Below, in pieces: positions 58,590-64,000 of a stretch of 64,000 bases of DNA. Origin of the DNA: Chryseobacterium foetidum (lineage in GTDB: Bacteria; Bacteroidota; Bacteroidia; Flavobacteriales; Weeksellaceae); the NCBI RefSeq assembly GCF_025457425.1, contig NZ_JAMXIA010000001.1, positions 1,736,001 to 1,800,000 on the forward strand, written 5' to 3'. The notes under the pieces are model-generated. The model was not told the DNA's origin and made no database searches. It saw only the letters and a program-made list of their open reading frames with translations. The translations under genes and the position numbers were made by a program. The first letter of the stretch is position 1. Each line of letters begins with the position of its first letter.

Positions 58590-58791
58590 AGTGAATGAAT
58601 CATGTTCAAATGGTAAAGATTTGAAATACAAAATTAAACTGTTGACGAACTTTACAAACTTCATTTCGACAAACCTACCGATATTCCGGATGAAATTTAT
58701 TTTAACTGAATAAAATTACCCTTTGTCTAAAAGCTGTTTTTTAAAAAAGATAATGACTGATACTTTTGAGCATCATTTAAAATTAAAACTC

Positions 58792-59628
58792 ATGAACATC
58801 AACAGACTTCTTATTCCGTTATTGCTTTTGTTAGCTGCAAAAATATATGCCCAAAAAATCCCGTATGACAAACTTAGCATTTATAAAACAAAATTTGATG
58901 ATGCTGTTCCCGTTCTGAATGTCGCCACTTTCCACATGGGCAAGACTTCAGATGCCAACAGTACAGAATTTAATGAACATGACTTGAAAAACCAGCTTGA
59001 AGTAAAGAAAGTAGCAAAACTTTTAGCAGAATTTAAACCTACAATTATTGTGATTGAAGACTTACCGCAAAATGACAGTTTGAGAAATCTAAGTTATCAG
59101 AAATACATCAAAAATCCTGAATTCAAATTTGAAAATCCCGATGAAAGAGAACTTTTAGCTTACGAAGTCGGGAGATTGAGTAATTCCAAAAAGATTTACG
59201 GCATTGATTTTAAAGAAAAATACAACTACAAAATCGGATATTTCGTTCCCAATAAAACTGATCGAAAAACGAATGATGCTTACTGGAAACTGTTGGAAGA
59301 CAATGAGCAAAAGAATCATGAGGACGGAATACCGTTTTATGATTTGTTTAAACTTAATAATCATCCGCAGTATTTGGAAAGTTTAATCAACATCAATGCA
59401 GATATGCTGACGTATATTTCAACCAAAGGTAAATCTGAAGGTGCTGATGAAGCCGCAAAATTTTATCATCGAAATCTTGTGATGTTTTCAAATTTAAACC
59501 AAATTCCAACCGATAAAAATGACAGAATATTTGTTTTAATGGGCGGCGCTCACACAGCATTTTTTATGGATTTCCTGAGAAGAAGTCCGAAATATCGAGT
59601 GGAAAATGTTTTTGATTATTTGAAGTGA
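58792..59628 (+). CDS. DUF5694-family exported protein
   Basis: 278 residues from the ATG at 58792, which opens a clear signal peptide (NINRLLIPLLLLLAAKIYAQ); the ORF extends upstream to 58723 without a better start. The mature part (VLNVATFHMGKTSDAN, KPTIIVIEDLPQND, VLMGGAHTAFFMDFLRRSPKY) fits DUF5694, a family remotely like TraB/ChaN with conserved Glu and His residues that may bind metal. Function is not known. It is divergent from the two-component genes, and 4 bp from the convergent flavoprotein gene remnant. Confidence 0.8.
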   Translation: MNINRLLIPLLLLLAAKIYAQKIPYDKLSIYKTKFDDAVPVLNVATFHMGKTSDANSTEFNEHDLKNQLEVKKVAKLLAEFKPTIIVIEDLPQNDSLRNLSYQKYIKNPEFKFENPDERELLAYEVGRLSNSKKIYGIDFKEKYNYKIGYFVPNKTDRKTNDAYWKLLEDNEQKNHEDGIPFYDLFKLNNHPQYLESLININADMLTYISTKGKSEGADEAAKFYHRNLVMFSNLNQIPTDKNDRIFVLMGGAHTAFFMDFLRRSPKYRVENVFDYLK

Positions 59629-59632
59629 AAAT

Positions 59633-61014
59633 TCAATCCAGTCCGTCAAATAAAGTATTCAGAGATTCAGAGTATGTGGGATGGGAGAAAATAAATGTTG
59701 CTAAATCTTTGGCAGGAATCTTTCCTTTCATCGCCATTTGAATGATTGAAGCTATCTCACCACCTTCGCTGCCAATAATTGCAGCACCTAAAATTAAACC
59801 TGAATCTTTATCTACAATCGCCTTCCACAAACCTTGAGTTTCTGCAGATTCCAGACCGCGGGTGATTCGTTTCCCAGCTATTTTTACAACCGAAAAATTT
59901 AGTTTTTTATCTTTGGCTTCCTTTTCAGACAGGCCTACTCTGCCAACCTGCGGATCTGTAAAGACTGTGTATGGAATAATTCTTCCCTCTGTAGAACCTT
60001 CTTTTTCATCTACAATATTATCGCTTACGATAACATAATCGTTGTATGCAATATGCGTGAACTGCGGACCACCTTTGATGTCTCCCAGCGCGTAGACACC
60101 GTCAACATTGGTTTCCAGTTTAGAATTTACCTTAATGTATTCTTTATCGTCGGTTTTGATCCCTGCCTTTTCCAAATGCAGACTGTCAGCGTTGGATTTT
60201 CTTCCGGTCACAATTAAAAGATGCGTCCCTTCGATCCGATGCTGTTTCTTTTCTTTGGTAAAATTTAAGGTAATTTTATTATCCTTCTCCTCTACTTTTT
60301 CAATTTCTGCATTCAGGTGGAATTTCAATCCTTCTTCTTCTAATATTTTCTGGAGATCGTTCGCAACATCCGGATCCTCATTAGACATGATCTGACAGGC
60401 TTTTTCCACAATTGTTACTTCACTACCGAACCGGCTGTACATTTGACCCAGTTCCAGACCGATGTAGCCGCTTCCAATCACGATTAACTTTTTGGGAATC
60501 TCGGTCAGTTCGAGTATTCTGTTGAATTGTACCATTTTACATCATCAAGTCCGTCGGTTTTTAGACGTGCAGGTCTGCATCCGGCGTTAATGAAAATGTA
60601 AGGTGCTGTAAATTCTAGAGTTTCCCCGTTTTCTTTTTGAACAGAAATTGTTTTTTCTCCACTGAATGATGCTGTTCCAAATATCAACTCAAGGTTTTCG
60701 GCTTCACTTAGATTTTTCTTCACCCCTTTTCTCGAATCTTCTACAATTTTGTTTTTCCTATCCTGAGTAATTTCAAAATCTATCAACTCCGGAGCCGAAA
60801 TCCCATGTTTCCCGGAAGTTTTTATCCTGTGCATGACTTTGGCCGAAGCTATCAGTGTTTTACTTGGCGTACAACCGACGTTTACGCAGACGCCGCCAAG
60901 CATATCTTCAGATTTTTCGATAAGCACAGTTTTCCAGCCGGCACCGGATAATTTTAAAGCGAGTGGATTTCCTGCCTGTCCGGAACCGATAATGATGGCG
61001 TCTTTTTTTATCAT
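59633..61014 (-). pseudogene. flavoprotein disulfide reductase (dihydrolipoyl dehydrogenase-like), split by a frameshift
   Basis: Two frames form one enzyme. The upstream frame (61014-60505, 169 residues) holds the FAD fold (IIIGSGQAGNPLALKL) and redox disulfide Cys43/Cys48 (GGVCVNVGCTPSK) and ends in WYNSTEYSN then stop. The downstream frame (60535-59633) resumes with RILELTEIPKKLIVIGSGYIGLELG (NAD-binding fold) and runs to the C-terminal FSHPTYSESL motif with the His-Glu pair. Joined at WYNST|RILEL they give a normal length of about 460 residues. The junction (about 60510-60530) needs one extra base (or a -1 shift). It is either a real knock-out or an assembly error. Lipoamide, mercuric or glutathione-type substrate is undetermined. 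Confidence 0.85.
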
Positions 61015-61272
61015 TTTATAATTTTAAGGGTGGACGTTTATTTATCGGTTTCAATTTTTATTCCTTTATTAATATGTTGATAAAATTTTGAGTAAATACT
61101 GATGATAAGATTTGGAAAAACTTTTATTAATAGTACGAAATTACCACTTAACATTACTCATTAAAATTTAAACAATCAAATTTAGATAATCACTCAAAAA
61201 TTCTGATCTGAAACAAAGATCCTGTAACAATTCCCAAAAATCTGCGTCTAACCCAATATTAGAAAAACATCC

Positions 61273-63414
61273 ATGAAAAAAACACTTATTACCCTCTCAT
61301 TTTTAGGAAGTATTTTTGCATTCGCACAGGAAAAACCGACTGAAGCTCCCAAAGAAAAACAAATTGATGGCGTAACCATCACGAAAACCAAAAAGGCAAT
61401 CGAGCAGAAAGCCGACCGTACGATTTTTGATTTTTCTGAACAGGCACACCTCAACAACGGTTCTGTAATGGAAGGCGTGAAAAAACTCCCAGGTCTTGTA
61501 GCCTCTGAAATGGTGGGAATGATGTATCAGGGAAAACCACTCGAAGTCTACATGGACGGCCGCCCTCTGAATATTTCAAGCAACGAACTTACTGCTTTTC
61601 TTGAAGGAATGCCTGCCAATTCTGTGGACAGAATCGAGGTAATCACTCAGCCTGGCGCGGAATTTCCGGCTACTTCGGGAGGTGCGATTATGAATATTAT
61701 CACCAGCAAATCTGCGAAAAATTATCTCACTGCCGTTTACAACGGAGGTTACCGTTTTTCAAATTATGACAAATACAGAAGCAGATTTAATAATTCTATT
61801 TCATTAAATTCGAGAAATAAATGGTTTGGATGGCAGGTAAATTTAGGACAGTATTACCGTGAAAGCCTTTCTGATTCTCAGTTTGATCTTTTAACAAAGA
61901 ACCATTCCAGCTCTGTGGGAAGAACATATTATGTAAATTCCGCATTTACTTTTGAGCTTGGGAAAGACAGATTACTGGTAAACTATGACGTGAGCCACAA
62001 CAACAATAATTCTGATATTACAACAGATATTTTCCTGAACGGCAGAAGCACAACAGATTACCTGAGTAACTCTGAAGGTCTGAGACAGGAAGTTTCGGCA
62101 ACATATCAGAAAAAATTTGATGATAAAAACAAAAAGCTTGATTTCAAATTTACTTTCAACGACAGCGATTCTGAATTCAGCCAAAAAAACGCTGCCAATT
62201 TATCGTTTTTCGATCTTGAAAATTCATCAAAATTCAACCTTTATAATTTTAAAGTAGATTATTCCCAACCATTGAAGATTTTAAATGAAGGGAAAATGAG
62301 CTTTGGTGCACTTTACGATCAGCAGGATTTTCAGGCTTTGAACAGAAGTACCGTAAATCTTGATTACTCAAGACAGACACTTGCCGGATATTTGGAATTT
62401 CAGGCTACATTGAAAAAATTTGATTTCATTGCCGGAGCAAGAGCCGAAAACTACGATATTTCAGGAATTACGAGAGCTTTAGACAATACGGGAACTTTAG
62501 TACAGAAAGATTTGATTCCGTTTAAAAAGTTTAAAGTATTTCCGAATGCGAGTATTCAGTACAATTTGATGAAGCAGCTTTTTGCTAATTTAAACTATAA
62601 TAAAAAAATCACGTTACCTAGTATTTCTGTCTTAAACCCAAACAACACGACTTTGGGAACAAGCGTTGTAACATCAAGCGGAAACCCAAATCTTCAGCCT
62701 ACGATTTATGACAATGCAGAATTTAAAATCAGTGCTTTTGATTATGCATTCATCAGCTACAACACAAGTTGGGTGAAAGACCAGATTGTGCAGAGAATCA
62801 CCAGAAACAATAACCTCATCAGCAATGAACAGGTGCAGGTGAACAGGTTGAGAACGCATAATTTTAATTTCGGTTTGCCGATTCCGTTTATGTTGTTTAA
62901 TACGCCTTTCAGTGAGCTGATGAAGTTTAATGTAAATCCTGATAAAATGAATTTGCTTTATCTTTATGCAGGATACCAACTTCAGGAATTGCCGGATATC
63001 AAAACCAAAGGTTTTTGGGTGTACAGCATTATGGGACAGTTTATTCTTCCGAAAGATATTAGATTGCAGGCAAATTACAATATTTTAACTCCAAAAGGTA
63101 ATTATTTCTATTTTGAAATCGACAAACCTTTGAACAATGCTTTAGACATCACGGTTTCAAAGAAATTTATGAGTGACCGGCTGAATCTTTCACTTTATGC
63201 GAGAGATATTTTTAATCAGAACAAAAGTGTGCTCCTCGCCCGTTCAGTCGGTGGAACCGTTTTTACTTCAAACAAATTTGACAGCCGCAGCTTCGGAGTT
63301 TCAGTAAATTATAAAATCCCGACCAAAAACAAGTTGGCAAAAGAGGATCCGAATATGATCAAATCTACCAACCAGGGCGAAAGCAATGGTGGAATTTTGC
63401 AGCAGGGACAGTAA
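61273..63414 (+). CDS. outer-membrane beta-barrel protein (TonB-receptor-like, OMP_b-brl type)
   Basis: 713 residues with a signal peptide (MKKTLITLSFLGSIFAFAQ). A plug-like segment (about 60-150: GVKKLPGLVASEMVGMMYQGKPLEVYMDGRPL, NSVDRIEVITQPGAEFPATSGGAIMNI) precedes a long barrel with repeated aromatic-ended strands. The C-terminus goes on past the barrel with a hydrophilic tail (RDPNMIKSTNQGESNGGILQQGQ-like). Such proteins in Bacteroidota usually do transport or ligand uptake; the substrate is unknown. It has no neighbouring SusD-like partner gene and is followed by a heptamer tandem repeat and a strong terminator. Confidence 0.85.
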   Translation: MKKTLITLSFLGSIFAFAQEKPTEAPKEKQIDGVTITKTKKAIEQKADRTIFDFSEQAHLNNGSVMEGVKKLPGLVASEMVGMMYQGKPLEVYMDGRPLNISSNELTAFLEGMPANSVDRIEVITQPGAEFPATSGGAIMNIITSKSAKNYLTAVYNGGYRFSNYDKYRSRFNNSISLNSRNKWFGWQVNLGQYYRESLSDSQFDLLTKNHSSSVGRTYYVNSAFTFELGKDRLLVNYDVSHNNNNSDITTDIFLNGRSTTDYLSNSEGLRQEVSATYQKKFDDKNKKLDFKFTFNDSDSEFSQKNAANLSFFDLENSSKFNLYNFKVDYSQPLKILNEGKMSFGALYDQQDFQALNRSTVNLDYSRQTLAGYLEFQATLKKFDFIAGARAENYDISGITRALDNTGTLVQKDLIPFKKFKVFPNASIQYNLMKQLFANLNYNKKITLPSISVLNPNNTTLGTSVVTSSGNPNLQPTIYDNAEFKISAFDYAFISYNTSWVKDQIVQRITRNNNLISNEQVQVNRLRTHNFNFGLPIPFMLFNTPFSELMKFNVNPDKMNLLYLYAGYQLQELPDIKTKGFWVYSIMGQFILPKDIRLQANYNILTPKGNYFYFEIDKPLNNALDITVSKKFMSDRLNLSLYARDIFNQNKSVLLARSVGGTVFTSNKFDSRSFGVSVNYKIPTKNKLAKEDPNMIKSTNQGESNGGILQQGQ

Positions 63415-63420
63415 ATATGA

Positions 63421-63455
63421 GTGATGAGTGATGAGTGATGAGTGATGAGTGATGA
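63421..63455. repeat. tandem heptamer repeat (GTGATGA x5)
   Basis: Five perfect copies of GTGATGA, directly after the outer-membrane gene stop. A further partial unit flanks it on the left. Copy number may vary by slippage; no gene reads through it in frame. Confidence 0.9.
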
Positions 63456-63491
63456 GCAAAATTATTCAACACACTTATATTAACTTATTAA

Positions 63492-63522
63492 AAAAACGGT
63501 TTTGCAATACAAAACCGTTTTT
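63492..63522. terminator. bidirectional intrinsic terminator
   Basis: AAAAACGGTTTTG / CAAAACCGTTTTT stem with a 5-base loop and T-runs on both strands. It serves the outer-membrane gene and the convergent pseudouridine-synthase gene. Confidence 0.9.
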
Positions 63523-63549
63523 CTTTTTAATATCAATTTACTATTAAAC

Positions 63550-64000
63550 TTATTCGTCACAAGCCCGCCAAATCGCATCATTCTGCGGAACAGGAGCAAT
63601 TATTTCTACCTCTTCTTTTGTAACAGGGTGAATAAAGTTTAGTTTCCTTGCATGAAGATTAATTCCACCATCTGGATTTGAACGTGGCGCTCCATACTTT
63701 AAATCACCTTTTATCGGAACTCCCGTTTTTGATAATTGTGCCCGGATTTGATGATGTCTTCCTGTTTCCAAATCGATTTCCAGCAGAAGATAATTATCTA
63801 AAGTTTTGATGACGTTGTAAGTAAGAATCGATTCCTTAGCTCCTTCGGTAGCTTTTGGGAAAACAATGGCTTTATTATTTTTTTCGTTTTTCTGTAGATA
63901 ATGAACCAACCTTTGGCTTTGCGGAATCATCTCTTTAGCCACAACAGCCCAATAAGTCTTCTTTACCTCTCGGTTTTTGACCATTTGAGTCAATCTTGAC
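63550..64000 (-). CDS. RluA-family RNA pseudouridine synthase, 3' part
   Basis: The frame stays open to the window edge, so the N-terminal part lies outside; at least 150 residues are seen here. REVKKTYWAVVAKE, then HHQIRAQLSKTGVPIKGDLKYG and LHARKLNFIHPVTKEEVEI are the conserved C-terminal blocks of RluA-type synthases, which turn uridine into pseudouridine in rRNA or tRNA. The catalytic Asp block (RLD) should lie just outside the window. Which RNA site it modifies cannot be told. Confidence 0.9.
   Translation of the reverse strand, partial: SRLTQMVKNREVKKTYWAVVAKEMIPQSQRLVHYLQKNEKNNKAIVFPKATEGAKESILTYNVIKTLDNYLLLEIDLETGRHHQIRAQLSKTGVPIKGDLKYGAPRSNPDGGINLHARKLNFIHPVTKEEVEIIAPVPQNDAIWRACDE

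Noticed and set aside
59633..61014. Programmed -1 frameshift producing a full flavoprotein
   Set aside because: No X-XXY-YYZ slippery heptamer or evident downstream structure at the junction; a simple lesion or error is more likely.
63421..63455. Possible CRISPR-like array
   Set aside because: Seven-base units with no spacers; a simple tandem repeat. No cas genes in the window.
1..64000. tRNA or rRNA genes
   Set aside because: Read through the longer spacers for cloverleaf-like sequences and conserved TTC-arm motifs; none was convincing.

Overview
The window looks like a chromosomal segment of a flavobacterium close to Chryseobacterium (Bacteroidota, Weeksellaceae). The evidence is the low GC content, promoters of the TAnnTTTG type with no clear Shine-Dalgarno sequences, many SusD/TonB-era style outer-membrane and WG-repeat proteins, the ileS-dksA-lspA neighbourhood, and above all a flexirubin/aryl-polyene pigment locus whose ammonia-lyase closely resembles the tyrosine ammonia-lyase of Flavobacterium johnsoniae as I remember it. 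No rRNA, tRNA, CRISPR array, prophage or transposase gene was seen.

Region 1 (1-17118) is most of a flexirubin-type pigment cluster. A plus-strand block (the end of a WG-like protein, polysaccharide deacetylase, LolA-like carrier, small lipoprotein, hotdog dehydratase, secreted protein, GT2-DUF2062 fusion) faces a minus-strand block (C45 acyltransferase lipoprotein, CrtI/CrtISO-like oxidoreductase, lipid-A-type acyltransferase, acyl carrier protein, ketosynthase, ketoreductase, tyrosine ammonia-lyase). A halogenase-like flavoprotein is divergent from the lyase, and a PaaK-like adenylate-forming ligase closes the locus. The inferred logic is: tyrosine to 4-coumarate, activation, iterative elongation and dehydration on the ACP to an aryl polyene, decoration, then transfer to an alkyl resorcinol and export. 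The resorcinol genes (darA/darB), further ketosynthases and an MMPL exporter are not here and may lie left of the window. The spacers carry several families of dispersed palindromic repeats, some in inverted pairs.

Region 2 (17119-30651) holds housekeeping and cell-surface genes: ileS, a cysteine-poor DksA-like protein, DUF6576 and DUF2683 small proteins, lspA, a SanA/YdcF-like protein, a CrtA-like protein with an unknown partner, an AraC regulator, a trimeric-fibre-like surface protein, trpS, a HAD phosphatase and an ECF sigma factor.

Region 3 (30652-47667): metK is preceded by a very likely SAM-II riboswitch and a consensus promoter; oxyR and katA are divergent; then crotonase, dCMP deaminase, xerD, NUDIX hydrolase, haem-binding protein, Big_5 lipoprotein, serine hydrolase, 2-hydroxyacid dehydrogenase, thioesterase and an HU-like membrane protein. 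A TonB-dependent receptor under a TPP riboswitch marks thiamin (or precursor) uptake.

Region 4 (47668-64000): two different aconitases (acnB and an AcnA-type enzyme) flank an AT-rich minus-strand group (HTH/TPR-like protein, small protein, WG-repeat lipoprotein). Then come a LytTR/LytS-type two-component system, a DUF5694 protein, a flavoprotein disulfide reductase broken by a one-base frameshift, a large OMP_b-brl-type outer-membrane protein, a heptamer tandem repeat, and the 3' part of an RluA-type pseudouridine synthase.
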